Below, piece after piece: positions 17,970-26,738 of a DNA stretch of 64,000 nt. This stretch comes from Hyphomicrobiales bacterium (lineage in GTDB: Bacteria > Pseudomonadota > Alphaproteobacteria > Rhizobiales > Rhizobiaceae). Made by a program: the position numbers and the translations under genes. The stretch covers positions 124,001 through 188,000 of the forward strand of contig UCFC01000024.1 of NCBI GenBank assembly GCA_900471515.1, in the 5' to 3' direction. Below the pieces are notes generated by a model, which was not told where the DNA came from, did no database searches, and was given only the letters and a program-made list of their open reading frames with translations. Each line of letters opens with the position of its first letter. The first letter of the stretch is position 1.

Positions 17970-18998
17970 TCAAATTTGCGCAATTTGCGTAACGGTCTCG
18001 CCGCGCTGCAGGCTGACGCCGCATTCGATCTGCAGGGGCGTGGCGCCTTGATCCGCCAGACGCCGTTGCACGAGGCCGATCGCCTGCCGGGCCATTTCCG
18101 CACAATCGACACGCATCGTCGTCAGCCGCGGATGCATGAGCGCGGCATAGGGAAGGTCGTCGAAGCCGATGACGGAGACCTTTTCCGGCACGGCGATGCC
18201 GGCTGCTTCCAGGGCATTCATCAGGCGGAAGGCGCCCATGTCGTTGGCGCAGAAAACGCTCGTCCAGCCGGATTGACCGCGCGAGCGCCTTTCCACCTCG
18301 GCCAGCAATTCCGCATCCGTGCCGCCGGCAACGCTGATGGCCGTGCAGACGGCGTCGGGGCAGGTTTCCAGCGCCGAATAGAAGCCGCGGCGGCGCTGGG
18401 TGGTCGTCCAGCGCGTATGATCGTGAATATAAAGCAAGTTCCGGTGCCCCGCCTGCAGCAGGGTGCGGCCCGCCAATTCGGCGCCGAAGAAATTGTTCGG
18501 GGCCACGCAGTCAAAACGCATGGCGGGATCGTAACCGTTTACCAGCACGGCATGGTGCCTGCCGTCGAGGAAATGCGCCGCAAGGTTTTCCGAAAGGTCG
18601 ATGCCGACGAAGATCGTCATGTTCGCCTCTTCGTTTTCCTGGTCGCGCAGCATGCGCTCCGGGCCGAGGGCGGTTTCGTCCACCATGCGGATGGAGAGCG
18701 TGAAGCCGCTTTCCCTGGCGCTGCCCTTCAGGCCGGCAATGACGGCTTCGTAGAAGGGCGCGAGGCCGCCTGTAGCAAGGCTGCCGGTCACATAGGCCCG
18801 CAAGTGGCGCGCCTGCGCCGCCGGCTGGCGGCCGCGCCCGAGATAACCGGCATCCTCCGCCAGTTTGCGGATTTGCAGACGGCGCTCGTCGCTGATGCCG
18901 CGCGCATCGGAAAGTGCGCGCGAAACCGTGCTGACGGAAACGCCTGCCGCCTTCGCAATCGCGATCTGGTTCGCGTCGGGCTTACCTGACTTCTTCAA
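17970..18998 (-). CDS. LacI-family transcriptional repressor of the sugar regulon
   Basis: A 342-residue LacI/GalR regulator. The N-terminal HTH reads QIAIAKAAGVSVSTVSRALSD, with the hinge region up to about residue 65. The periplasmic-binding-protein-like effector domain ends with VSVIGFDDLPYAALMHPRLTTMRVDCAEM, the family dimer and ligand signature. The start is TTG at 18998, supported by AGGAGG seven bases upstream. It is divergent from the sugar ABC transporter and lies directly upstream of the dehydrogenase operon on the same strand. Candidate operators with a TTGCGCAA core flank the gene on both sides, so it probably represses both units and itself, with a sugar as inducer. Confidence 0.9.
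   Translation of the reverse strand: MKKSGKPDANQIAIAKAAGVSVSTVSRALSDARGISDERRLQIRKLAEDAGYLGRGRQPAAQARHLRAYVTGSLATGGLAPFYEAVIAGLKGSARESGFTLSIRMVDETALGPERMLRDQENEEANMTIFVGIDLSENLAAHFLDGRHHAVLVNGYDPAMRFDCVAPNNFFGAELAGRTLLQAGHRNLLYIHDHTRWTTTQRRRGFYSALETCPDAVCTAISVAGGTDAELLAEVERRSRGQSGWTSVFCANDMGAFRLMNALEAAGIAVPEKVSVIGFDDLPYAALMHPRLTTMRVDCAEMARQAIGLVQRRLADQGATPLQIECGVSLQRGETVTQIAQI
17972..17986. promoter_or_regulatory. candidate LacI-type operator ahead of the dehydrogenase operon
   Basis: AAATTTGCGCAATTT is centred on the perfect palindrome TTGCGCAA (17976-17983). Related TTACGCA-type elements lie just downstream at 17941-17965. It overlaps the last codons of the lacI-type gene and precedes the dehydrogenase operon. 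The same core occurs in the divergent promoter near 19142. Confidence 0.6.
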
Positions 18999-19110
18999 TC
19001 CCTGTCCTCCTGAACCCTCCGATCATTCGAGGATTCCTGCGACAAATCCACCCTTTGCCACCGGATTTCAACGGCTCTTCGCAGCTTATCGCAACGCAAG
19101 AGGGGAGGTT

Positions 19111-19173
19111 TTGTGCAATCAAATTTGCACAAAGCCGAAATTTGCGCAATTGACAACGCAAATTGCGCATGCA
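19111..19173. promoter_or_regulatory. operator cluster in the lacI/sugar ABC divergent promoter
   Basis: Three related elements are packed here: TTGTGCAA (19111-19118) and TTGCACAA (19125-19132) as an inverted pair with a 6-base spacer; AATTTGCGCAATT around 19140-19150 with the core TTGCGCAA (19142-19149); and CAAATTGCGCA around 19158-19168. The same core is found at 17976-17983. This is a strong candidate for the binding region of the LacI-type regulator. Confidence 0.65.
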
Positions 19174-19256
19174 GAATTGCGTCCCTGTGGAAAGCCGGTC
19201 TTGCTGCGCACCTGTCGCTCACGGATTGGCGCCGTCGATTCGGGAGGAGAGGTTCC

Positions 19257-20597
19257 ATGACAAACGACATGAAACGCGAATTCATTCAGGCGATGATCAG
19301 CCGCCGTCAGCTTCTGCAGGCCGCCGGCGCCGGTGCCGCGGCTGCGGCCATGTCGGGCCTCGGCTCGGCGGCGAGCGCACAGGAGAAGGTGGAACTGACG
19401 ATCTGGGCCTGGACGCCCAATACGCAGAGCGAGATCGACCTCTTCACCAAGGCCTTTCCCAATATCAGCGTCAAGCTCGAGAATGCCGGCCAGGGGCCGG
19501 ATGAATATGTGAAGCTGCGCAACGCCATCCAGGCCGGCAGCGGCCTGCCGGATGTCGGCCAGGTCGAATTCACCAATATTGCGGGCTTCCGCCAGCTGCA
19601 GGCGCTGCTCGACATGGGCCAGCACGGCGCCAACGAGGTCAAGGACAAGTTCATCGACTGGACCTGGGCTTCTGCTTCGGATGGCGATGCCGTCTACGGT
19701 ATTCCGTGGGATTCCGGCCCGATGGGCATCCTCTACCGTGCCGACGTGCTTGACCAGCACAAGATCGCCGTTCCGAAGACCTGGGCCGAATTTTCGGCCA
19801 GTTCCAAGGCGCTCTCGAAGGCGGCGCCCGGCACCTACCTTACCAATTTCGGCGGTACGGCCGACGGCGGCTGGGTGATTGCGCTTCTTGCGCAGGCCGG
19901 CTGGAAGCCTTTCGAACTCAAGGGCACGGACCTCAAGCTGAACCTCAACGATGCGGTCGCCAAGAAATGGGCGGTCTTCTGGCAGGACCTGATCGATGCC
20001 GATGCCGTCGGCGTCAAGACGCCGGTCTGGACGACCGACTGGTTCACCGGGCTCGACGAAGGCACCTATGCCTCGTGGATGACCGGTGCCTGGGGCGCCG
20101 TCTTCATCCCGCAGTTTGCCAAGAAGAGCAATGGCCACTGGCGCGCGGCACCCCTGCCGCAGTGGGAAGAGGGCAAATACGTCTCCGCCAATCTCGGCGG
20201 TTCCACATTCGCCGTCTTCAACACGACGAAGCATCCGAAGGAAGCCACGCAGCTTGCCGTCTTCCTCGGCAGCAATCCGGACGTGGCGCGCATGTGGACG
20301 ACCAAGCAGTTCCTCTTCCCGGTTCTGAAGGAGCTTGCCTCCGATCAGGAGCTGATGGGCCACAAATACGACCTCTATGGCGGCCAGGCCGTCAACGAGA
20401 TCTTTGCCGAAAGCGCCAAACACGTCGATTCTTCGTTCCAGTATGCGCCGTTCCAGGATTATCTCGCCGCCCAGGTGCAACAGGAATTCTCGGCCTCCAT
20501 CGGCGGCAAGGGCTCGCTCAGCGATGCCTTCGACCGCCTGCAGGAAGGGGTCAGCGCCTATTGCGCCGACCAGGGCTACACCGTCTCCCAAGGATGA
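19257..20597 (+). CDS. sugar ABC transporter substrate-binding protein (family 1)
   Basis: A 446-residue periplasmic binding protein of the carbohydrate (MalE/UgpB-like) class. The N-terminus has a Tat-type signal: SRRQLLQAAGAGAAAAAMSG, then SAASAQEKVELTIWAW, with likely cleavage after ASA. Further features are NAGQGPDEYVKLRNAIQAGSG, IPWDSGPMGILYRADVL and an aromatic-rich ligand cleft (W-A-W, DWTW, TDWFTG). The ATG at 19257 has GGGAGGAGAGG upstream. First gene of a four-gene ABC operon under the LacI-type repressor. A 10-bp stem-loop follows the stop, consistent with higher expression of the binding protein. The sugar is not deducible. Confidence 0.9.
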   Translation: MTNDMKREFIQAMISRRQLLQAAGAGAAAAAMSGLGSAASAQEKVELTIWAWTPNTQSEIDLFTKAFPNISVKLENAGQGPDEYVKLRNAIQAGSGLPDVGQVEFTNIAGFRQLQALLDMGQHGANEVKDKFIDWTWASASDGDAVYGIPWDSGPMGILYRADVLDQHKIAVPKTWAEFSASSKALSKAAPGTYLTNFGGTADGGWVIALLAQAGWKPFELKGTDLKLNLNDAVAKKWAVFWQDLIDADAVGVKTPVWTTDWFTGLDEGTYASWMTGAWGAVFIPQFAKKSNGHWRAAPLPQWEEGKYVSANLGGSTFAVFNTTKHPKEATQLAVFLGSNPDVARMWTTKQFLFPVLKELASDQELMGHKYDLYGGQAVNEIFAESAKHVDSSFQYAPFQDYLAAQVQQEFSASIGGKGSLSDAFDRLQEGVSAYCADQGYTVSQG

Positions 20598-20604
20598 GCC
20601 GCAC

Positions 20605-20637
20605 GGGTGCGGGAATTTCCTCCCGCATCCCTCTTTT
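20605..20637 (+). terminator. stem-loop behind the binding-protein gene (attenuator)
   Basis: GGGTGCGGGA (20605-20614) pairs with TCCCGCATCC (20621-20630; one G-U pair) around ATTTCC, followed by CTCTTTTC. It lies between the binding-protein gene and the first permease, the usual place for partial termination. It closely resembles the stem-loop at 28025-28050. Confidence 0.6.
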
Positions 20638-20690
20638 CGCATGACGCGCCATGCCGGCGCATTTCGCATCGAACTGCCGGAGACGGATAG

Positions 20691-21593
20691 ATGGCCGGTC
20701 TGAAAAGCCGCAAGCGGCGATACCGGGTGAGCAAGGGAATTGCGCCCTATCTCTTCCTCGCGCCCTTCGCGCTGCTTTTCATCGCCTTCCTGATCGCGCC
20801 GATGGCCTATGCCTTCACGCTGGCGATCTACAAGACGACTGTGGTTGCCGGCACAAAATTCGTCGGCGCGGAGAATTTCGTGCGCGCGCTCGGCGATCCG
20901 AAGTTCTGGCAGGGCGTTGCCGTGCTGGTGAAATTCGCGCTGATCCAGATCCCCGGCATGGTCGCCGCGGCCCTCATCATCGCGCTCATTCTCGACAGCG
21001 GCACGGTTTATGCGAAGAGCTTCTTCCGCGTCAGCTTCTTCATTCCCTATGCTGTGCCGGCGGTGATCGCGACGCTGATCTGGGGTTATCTCTACGGCCC
21101 GTCGTTCGGACCCTTTACCCAGCTCGCCACGGCCCTTGGCCTGCCGGCGCCGAATTTCCTCGGGCCGAGCACGATCCTGCCGTCGATCGCCAATATCGCG
21201 AACTGGGAATATACCGGCTACCAGATGATTATCTACTACGCCGCCCTGCAGGCCATCCCGGCCGATCTCGAAGAGGCGGCCTCCATGGACGGGGCGAACG
21301 GCTTTACCTATGCGATGCGGGTGAAACTGCCGCTGATCGCGCCGATGGTCGTCGTTACCATCATCTTCTCGATCATCGGTTCGCTGCAGCTCTTCTCCGA
21401 GCCCTACCTGCTGCGCAACCTGGCGCCGACAATGATCAACAATGCCTATACGCCGAACTACTACGCCTATACGCTCGCCTTCACCAACCAGCAGTACAAT
21501 TATTCGGCTGCGGTCTCCTTCGTGCTCGGCGGCGTGACGGCGGTGATCTCCTATGCCTTCATGCTGATCGTCAACCGCGGAGGCCGCAAATGA
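20691..21593 (+). CDS. sugar ABC transporter permease (MalF-like)
   Basis: A 300-residue inner-membrane protein with six predicted transmembrane segments, beginning with a basic cytoplasmic tail (MAGLKSRKRRYRVSKG) before the first helix APYLFLAPFALLFIAFLI. The ATPase-coupling EAA loop is EEAASMDGANGFTYAMRVKLPLIAP near residue 200. It ends with a basic cytoplasmic tail NRGGRK. The stop overlaps the next permease start (ATGA), so the two are translationally coupled. The pair forms the membrane pore for the sugar delivered by the upstream binding protein. Confidence 0.92.
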   Translation: MAGLKSRKRRYRVSKGIAPYLFLAPFALLFIAFLIAPMAYAFTLAIYKTTVVAGTKFVGAENFVRALGDPKFWQGVAVLVKFALIQIPGMVAAALIIALILDSGTVYAKSFFRVSFFIPYAVPAVIATLIWGYLYGPSFGPFTQLATALGLPAPNFLGPSTILPSIANIANWEYTGYQMIIYYAALQAIPADLEEAASMDGANGFTYAMRVKLPLIAPMVVVTIIFSIIGSLQLFSEPYLLRNLAPTMINNAYTPNYYAYTLAFTNQQYNYSAAVSFVLGGVTAVISYAFMLIVNRGGRK

Positions 21594-22474
21594 CCATCGT
21601 CGGCAAATCGAAGCGCTCTTCCGCCTTTCGCCGCAACCGCTGGACGCTGACGGCGATCCTCGCCGTGATCTGGCTCTATACGGCGCTGCCGCTGTTTTAC
21701 GTGCTCGTCTCGGCGTCGAAATCGAACAACGATCTCTTCACCAGCTTCGGCCTCTGGTTTTCAGGCGATTTCCGGCTGTTCGAGAATATCGGCCAGGTCT
21801 TTTCCTACCAGGACGGCATCTTCTCGCGCTGGCTGCTCAATACCGTCTTCTACGCGACGGTTGCCGGGGTCGGCGCGGCGCTGTTTTCAACCATGGCCGG
21901 TTATGCGCTGGCAAAATATGATTTTCGCGGCAAGCGGCTGATCTTCGCAATCATCCTCGGTGCCGTCATGATCCCGCAGACGGCGCTCGTCGTGCCGCTC
22001 TTCCTGCTGATGTCGAAGGTCGGCATGGTCAATACGCCCTGGGCGGTCATCCTGCCGTCGCTCGTCTATCCGCCGGGCGTCTTCCTGATGCGGGTCTATG
22101 CCGACGACGCCATTCCGAACGAGCTGATCGATGCCGGCCGCGTCGACGGTGCCGGGGAATTCCATATCTTCTCGGCGCTGACGCTCAGGCTTCTGATGCC
22201 GGGCTTCGCAACCGTGCTGATCCTCTCCTTCGTCGCAACCTGGAACAATTACTTCCTGCCGCTGGTGGTGCTGAGTTCGGCGGAATATTTCCCGGTCACG
22301 GTCGGTCTGGCGCAATGGTATGCGACAGCCACCGTCGGCTCTGGCGGCGGGGCCGCCCTCTTCACGCTGGTGCTCGCCGGTGCGCTCATCAGCATCGTTC
22401 CCGTCATCGTCGCATTCATCGTCATGCAACGCTTCTGGCAAGGCGGCCTCGGTGCCGGCGGCGTCAAGGCGTGA
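21590..22474 (+). CDS. sugar ABC transporter permease (MalG-like)
   Basis: A 294-residue permease with six membrane segments. The first follows KRSSAFRRNRWT (LTAILAVIWLYTALPLFYVLV). The EAA loop reads NELIDAGRVDGAGEFHIFSALTLRLLMPG. Segments such as FATVLILSFVATWNNYFLPLVVL are typical of the MalG group. ATG at 21590 overlaps the preceding stop, and a longer upstream reading frame was rejected as a frame artefact. The ATPase gene follows after 12 bp. Confidence 0.92.
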   Translation: MTIVGKSKRSSAFRRNRWTLTAILAVIWLYTALPLFYVLVSASKSNNDLFTSFGLWFSGDFRLFENIGQVFSYQDGIFSRWLLNTVFYATVAGVGAALFSTMAGYALAKYDFRGKRLIFAIILGAVMIPQTALVVPLFLLMSKVGMVNTPWAVILPSLVYPPGVFLMRVYADDAIPNELIDAGRVDGAGEFHIFSALTLRLLMPGFATVLILSFVATWNNYFLPLVVLSSAEYFPVTVGLAQWYATATVGSGGGAALFTLVLAGALISIVPVIVAFIVMQRFWQGGLGAGGVKA

Positions 22475-22486
22475 GGAGACCGGCAC

Positions 22487-23542
22487 ATGGCCGTCATTGA
22501 ACTTCGCAAGATCCGCAAATCCTTCGGTGCACTCGACATCATCGGCGGACTGGACCTCCATATAGAAGACGGCGAATTCGTCGTTTTCGTCGGTCCGTCG
22601 GGCAGCGGCAAGTCAACGCTGCTGCGCCTCGTCGCCGGTCTGGAGGAGGCCACCTCCGGCCAAATCCTGATCGACGGCGAGGATGTTACGGAGCTCGGCC
22701 CGGCAGACCGCAGCCTGTCCATGGTCTTCCAGTCCTATGCTCTCTACCCGCACAAGACGGTGCGCGCCAATATGGCCTTCGGGCTAGAGGTGGCGCGCAC
22801 GCCCAAGGCGGAGATCGAGCGGCGCGTGCAGGCGGCGGCGGCATCGCTCAGGCTCGGACCTTACCTTGACCGAAAGCCGAAGGAGCTTTCCGGCGGCCAG
22901 CGGCAGCGTGTGGCGATCGGCCGCGCGATCGTGCGCGATCCCGTCGCCTTCCTGTTCGACGAGCCGTTGTCGAACCTCGATGCGGCGCTGCGGGCGGAAA
23001 TGCGCATCGAGATCGCCAAGCTGCACCAGCGGCTGAAGGCGACGATGATCTATGTGACCCATGACCAGGTCGAGGCGATGACGCTTGCCGACAAGATCGT
23101 GGTCCTGAAGGATGGCGAAATCCAGCAGATCGGCTCGCCGATCGACCTCTACGAAAAGCCGGCAAATCTTTTTGTCGCGCAGTTCCTCGGTTCGCCGAAA
23201 ATGAATGTGTTTGATGCGGAGGCCGTCCCCGGCGGGCTGCGTGTGGCCGGTACGGGACGTCTCGATCTCGCCGCGCCGCCGGCCACTGCCGTCAAACTCG
23301 GTGTACGACCGGAAGACATTGCCGTCGCGGCTCCCGGTCAGGGCAATCTCGATGGCAAGGTGGATGTCGTGGAAAGGCTGGGTTCGGATACCTATGCCTA
23401 TGTGGCGCTTTCCGACGGTGCGCTGGTGACCGTGCGGCTTGCAGGAAATGCCCGGCTATCGGTCGGCGAGACGATCAGCCTGCGGTTCGACAGCAGCGAA
23501 CTGCATCTTTTCGACGGGGTCGGCAAGGCCATCGCCTTGTAA
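22487..23542 (+). CDS. sugar ABC transporter ATP-binding protein (MalK/UgpC-like)
   Basis: A 351-residue ATPase energising the sugar importer. Walker [10 protein letters not shown] near residue 38, the Q-loop [13 protein letters not shown], the signature [15 protein letters not shown] near residue 133, Walker [14 protein letters not shown] and the switch His in [13 protein letters not shown] are intact. From about residue 235 a TOBE/OB regulatory domain follows ([21 protein letters not shown]). Overlap-like spacing with the second permease indicates one operon. The gene closes the transporter; galE starts 130 bp later. Confidence 0.94.
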   Translation: MAVIELRKIRKSFGALDIIGGLDLHIEDGEFVVFVGPSGSGKSTLLRLVAGLEEATSGQILIDGEDVTELGPADRSLSMVFQSYALYPHKTVRANMAFGLEVARTPKAEIERRVQAAAASLRLGPYLDRKPKELSGGQRQRVAIGRAIVRDPVAFLFDEPLSNLDAALRAEMRIEIAKLHQRLKATMIYVTHDQVEAMTLADKIVVLKDGEIQQIGSPIDLYEKPANLFVAQFLGSPKMNVFDAEAVPGGLRVAGTGRLDLAAPPATAVKLGVRPEDIAVAAPGQGNLDGKVDVVERLGSDTYAYVALSDGALVTVRLAGNARLSVGETISLRFDSSELHLFDGVGKAIAL

Positions 23543-23671
23543 ACCAGCGCATCCGGTATGCAAGAGATTCCTAATCTTCTTCTTTTTGCAAATATGTAAC
23601 CGAGATAACTTTTTACTGACGTGTAACTTGGCTAAGGTCCGTGCATCTGTGGCTTGCAAAAGGTGAGATGT

Positions 23672-24655
23672 ATGGCAGGTGAAACCGTACTGGTCGTCGG
23701 CGGCGCTGGTTATATCGGCTCGCATACGTGTCTCGATCTGGCGAACAAGGGCTACAAGCCTGTCGTCTTCGACAATTTTTCCAACGGTCATCGCGAATTC
23801 GTCAAATGGGGGCCGGCGGAAGAGGGCGATATTCGCGATCGCGCCCGGCTCGACGAAGTGCTGGCAAAACACAAGCCGTCTGCGATCCTGCATTTTGCGG
23901 CGCTGATCGAGGTGGGCGAATCGGTGAAAGATCCGGTCGCCTTTTACGACAACAATGTCATCGGCACCCTGACGCTGCTGTCGGCGGCGCAGGCGGCAGG
24001 CATCGATGCCTTCGTCTTCTCGTCCACCTGCGCGACCTATGGCCTGCCGCAGAGCGTGCCGCTTGACGAGACGCACCGCCAGGTGCCGATCAATCCCTAC
24101 GGCCGCACCAAATATATCGTCGAGCAGGCGCTTGCCGACTACGACCAGTACAAGAATTTCCGTTCGGTCGTACTGCGTTACTTCAATGCCGCCGGCGCCG
24201 ATTTCGAAGGCCGTATCGGCGAGTGGCACCAGCCGGAAACGCACGCGATCCCGCTGGCGATCGACGCGGCTCTCGGCCGCCGTCAGGGCTTCAAGGTCTT
24301 CGGCAGCGATTACGAAACGCGCGACGGCACGTGTGTGCGCGATTATATCCATGTTCTCGATCTCGCCGACGCCCATGTGCGCGCCGTCCAATATCTGCTC
24401 GATGGCGGCTCATCGGTCGCGCTCAATCTCGGCACCGGCACCGGCACGACGGTGAAGGAACTGCTCGGCGCTATCGAGGATGTCTCCAGCAAGCCCTTCC
24501 CGGTCGAGTATATCGGTCGTCGTGAAGGCGATTCGCACACGCTGGTCGCCAATAACGACAAGGCGCGGGACGTGCTGGGCTGGGTGCCCCAATACGACCT
24601 CTCGCAGATCATTCAGTCGGCCTGGAACTGGCATGCGAGATCGAACCACCACTGA
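23672..24655 (+). CDS. galE: UDP-glucose 4-epimerase (GalE/ExoB type)
   Basis: A 327-residue extended short-chain dehydrogenase interconverting UDP-glucose and UDP-galactose. The NAD-binding start VLVVGGAGYIGSHTCLDLA, catalytic Ser/Tyr region FSSTCATYG and NPYGRTKYIVEQAL (YxxxK), and RYFNAAGADFEGRIGEWHQPETHAIPLAI are classic GalE. In rhizobia such enzymes (ExoB) supply UDP-galactose for exopolysaccharide and lipopolysaccharide, but its position behind a sugar importer could also mean galactose catabolism. ATG at 23672 is preceded by AAAGGTGAG. The last 23 bases overlap the downstream sulfatase-family start. Confidence 0.93.
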   Translation: MAGETVLVVGGAGYIGSHTCLDLANKGYKPVVFDNFSNGHREFVKWGPAEEGDIRDRARLDEVLAKHKPSAILHFAALIEVGESVKDPVAFYDNNVIGTLTLLSAAQAAGIDAFVFSSTCATYGLPQSVPLDETHRQVPINPYGRTKYIVEQALADYDQYKNFRSVVLRYFNAAGADFEGRIGEWHQPETHAIPLAIDAALGRRQGFKVFGSDYETRDGTCVRDYIHVLDLADAHVRAVQYLLDGGSSVALNLGTGTGTTVKELLGAIEDVSSKPFPVEYIGRREGDSHTLVANNDKARDVLGWVPQYDLSQIIQSAWNWHARSNHH

Positions 24656-26177
24656 ACGCCGGCGAAAGCCCAACGTTCTCATCGTCACTGCCGATCAATG
24701 GCGCGGCGATTGCCTGTCTTCGGTGGGGCACGCCTGCGTCAGGACGCCGAATGTCGACGCTCTGGCGAAAGAAGGCACGCTCTTCCGGCGACACTATGCC
24801 GGTGCTGCGCCCTGTTCGCCGGCGCGCGCCACGCTTTATACCGGTCTCTATCAGATGAACCACCGGGTCTGCCGCAACGGCTCGCCGCTCGACCGGCGGT
24901 TCGACAATATGGCGCTGGCGGCACGGCGGGCAGGTTACGATCCGACGCTGTTCGGCTACACGGATACGGCGCCCGATCCGCGCGACATGGATGCCAACGA
25001 TCCGCATCTGACGACCTATGAGGGCGTGTTGCCGGGTTTTTCGGTTCGCCAGCTGCTGCCGGAGCATGAGAGGCAATGGCTTTCCTGGTTGCGTTCGCGT
25101 GGCCGTGCCGATGCCGTCAGCCGCGACGTTCACATTCCCATCGGCAGCGCGGCGGGAGAAATCTCCAGTGCGGCACCCGCCTATTCGCGCGACGAGACGC
25201 AGACCGCCTTTCTGACCGGCGAGTTCGTTCGCTGGATGGGCGAGCAGGATGCGCCCTGGTTTGCTCATCTTTCCTTCCTGCGGCCGCATCCGCCCTTTTC
25301 GGTGCCGGAGCCGTTCAGTTGCATGTTCAAACCGGGTGAAGGCCCGGCCTTTGCGCGCGCAGCGGATCGCGAAACGGAGCAGCAGGGCCATCCCTACCTC
25401 GCCTATGCCATGGCGCGTGCCGGCAAGAGCGGCTTCATCCACGGGGCGAAAGGGCCGCTAAGCGATTGGAATAGCTCCGATTTCGACGCCATCCGATCGA
25501 TCTACTACGGCATGATCGCCGAAGTGGACGATCAGCTCGGCCGGATCTGGCGGGCGCTCAAAGATGCCGGCGAATGGGACAATACGATCGTCGTCTTCAC
25601 GTCAGATCATGCTGAGATGGCAGGCGACCACTGGACGCTCGGCAAGGGCGGCTATTTCGACGGCAGCTATCATATTCCGCTCGTTATCCGCGATCCCGCC
25701 GCAGCTTCCGCCGGCCGTACGGTCGATCGTTTTACCAGCGCTGCGGATCTGTTCCCGACCCTCTGCGAGCGGCTCGGCATTGCGCCTGCCAATGGCGTCG
25801 ACGGCCGTTCGCTGGCCCCCTTCCTCAATGGCGATAGGACACAAGGCTGGAGGGACGCGGCTTTCTGGGAGTTCGACTTCCGCGACATAGCCGGGGGCGA
25901 GGCGGAGCGGCATTTCGGCCTTCGGCCGAACGAACTCAATCTTGCCGTCATACGCGACGAAAGGTTCAAATATGTGCATTTCGCTGCGTTGCCGGCACTG
26001 CTCTTCGACCTGTCGGAGGATCCGATGGAGCTGCGCAATCTAGCCGAAGATCCGGCCTATGCCGGCGTGCGGCTTGGCTATGCCGAACGGCTGCTGTCGC
26101 TGCGGGCGCGCCACCTCGACCAGACGCTCGCCTATACCGAACTGACGGAGAAAGGGCCGGTGACGTACCGGCCCTGA
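24633..26177 (+). CDS. sulfatase / phosphonate monoester hydrolase family enzyme
   Basis: A 514-residue member of the alkaline phosphatase superfamily. The formylglycine signature is present: CSPAR with Cys61 (context GAAPCSPARATLYTG), the residue converted to formylglycine in sulfatases and PMH enzymes. Metal-binding motifs include NVLIVTADQWRGD at the N-terminus, HPPFSVPEPF and VVFTSDHAEMAGDHWTLGKGG. The C-terminus (EFDFRD ... DERFKYVHFAALPALLFDLSEDPMELRNLAEDPAY) is strikingly like the R. leguminosarum phosphonate monoester hydrolase as I remember it, so that activity or a promiscuous aryl sulfatase is most likely. There is no signal peptide, so it acts in the cytoplasm. The ATG at 24633 overlaps the galE 3' end by 23 bases. 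Confidence 0.85.
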   Translation: MRDRTTTERRRKPNVLIVTADQWRGDCLSSVGHACVRTPNVDALAKEGTLFRRHYAGAAPCSPARATLYTGLYQMNHRVCRNGSPLDRRFDNMALAARRAGYDPTLFGYTDTAPDPRDMDANDPHLTTYEGVLPGFSVRQLLPEHERQWLSWLRSRGRADAVSRDVHIPIGSAAGEISSAAPAYSRDETQTAFLTGEFVRWMGEQDAPWFAHLSFLRPHPPFSVPEPFSCMFKPGEGPAFARAADRETEQQGHPYLAYAMARAGKSGFIHGAKGPLSDWNSSDFDAIRSIYYGMIAEVDDQLGRIWRALKDAGEWDNTIVVFTSDHAEMAGDHWTLGKGGYFDGSYHIPLVIRDPAAASAGRTVDRFTSAADLFPTLCERLGIAPANGVDGRSLAPFLNGDRTQGWRDAAFWEFDFRDIAGGEAERHFGLRPNELNLAVIRDERFKYVHFAALPALLFDLSEDPMELRNLAEDPAYAGVRLGYAERLLSLRARHLDQTLAYTELTEKGPVTYRP

Positions 26178-26183
26178 CTGTGG

Positions 26184-26687
26184 TCAGAAATTTCCGAGGA
26201 AATCCCGTTTGCCGACCGGCGCGCCCTGGTTGCGCAGGATCGCGTGCGCGGTCGTCACATGGAAATAGAAGTTCGGCAATGCGAAGAGGGCAACATATTC
26301 GATGCCGGGAACGACCGAGCCGTTGCGGCCCGGTATTGTGATTTCCCTGACGTCGCTGCCTTCGAGCGCTTCCTGCGAGAAGCTTGCGAGATAGGCCTCG
26401 GTCTTGGCCATGCGTTCGCGCAGGTCGGCAATCGTCGTCTCGTTGTCCTCGAATTTCGGCGCTTCGCTCGCCATCAGGCGGGCGAGCGCAAACTTGGCGC
26501 TGTCGCTGGCGCGCTGGTACTGGCCGGAAAGCGGCAGCATGTCCGGGGCGAGGCGGGCATTTATCAGGATGGTCGGATCGATCTTCTTTTCCTCGGCATA
26601 GGCTTGCGCCTTGTCGAGATAGGTCTTCAGGCTGGCAATGCCGCGCTGGAACATCGGCACGGTGAGGCGATACATCGAAATGGACAT
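26184..26687 (-). CDS. DUF1993 family protein
   Basis: A 167-residue protein of the DUF1993 family (DinB-like four-helix fold): MYRLTVPMFQRGIASLKTYLDKA, ARLAPDMLPLSGQYQRASDSAKFALARL and FALPNFYFHVTTAHAILRNQGAPVGKRDFLG are conserved. Function is unknown; some DinB-like proteins are metal-dependent thiol transferases. ATG at 26687 has GGAGACAGGA upstream, and a TTG five codons before was rejected. It is convergent with the sulfatase gene, the two stops separated by only six bases. A terminator-like hairpin lies just upstream (26705-26738). Confidence 0.85.
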   Translation of the reverse strand: MSISMYRLTVPMFQRGIASLKTYLDKAQAYAEEKKIDPTILINARLAPDMLPLSGQYQRASDSAKFALARLMASEAPKFEDNETTIADLRERMAKTEAYLASFSQEALEGSDVREITIPGRNGSVVPGIEYVALFALPNFYFHVTTAHAILRNQGAPVGKRDFLGNF

Positions 26688-26704
26688 TTGTCCTGTCTCC
26701 AAAA

Positions 26705-26738
26705 TCCAAAAAGAACAGCCTGTGTGCGCAGGCTGTTC
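26705..26738 (-). terminator. terminator-like hairpin just upstream of the DUF1993 gene
   Basis: GAACAGCCTG (26713-26722) pairs perfectly with CAGGCTGTTC (26729-26738) around a 6-base loop. On the minus strand TTTTTGG follows at once. This is a proper intrinsic terminator shape, but it precedes the DUF1993 start rather than ending a gene, so it may be a leader attenuator or the end of a small RNA. Confidence 0.6.
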
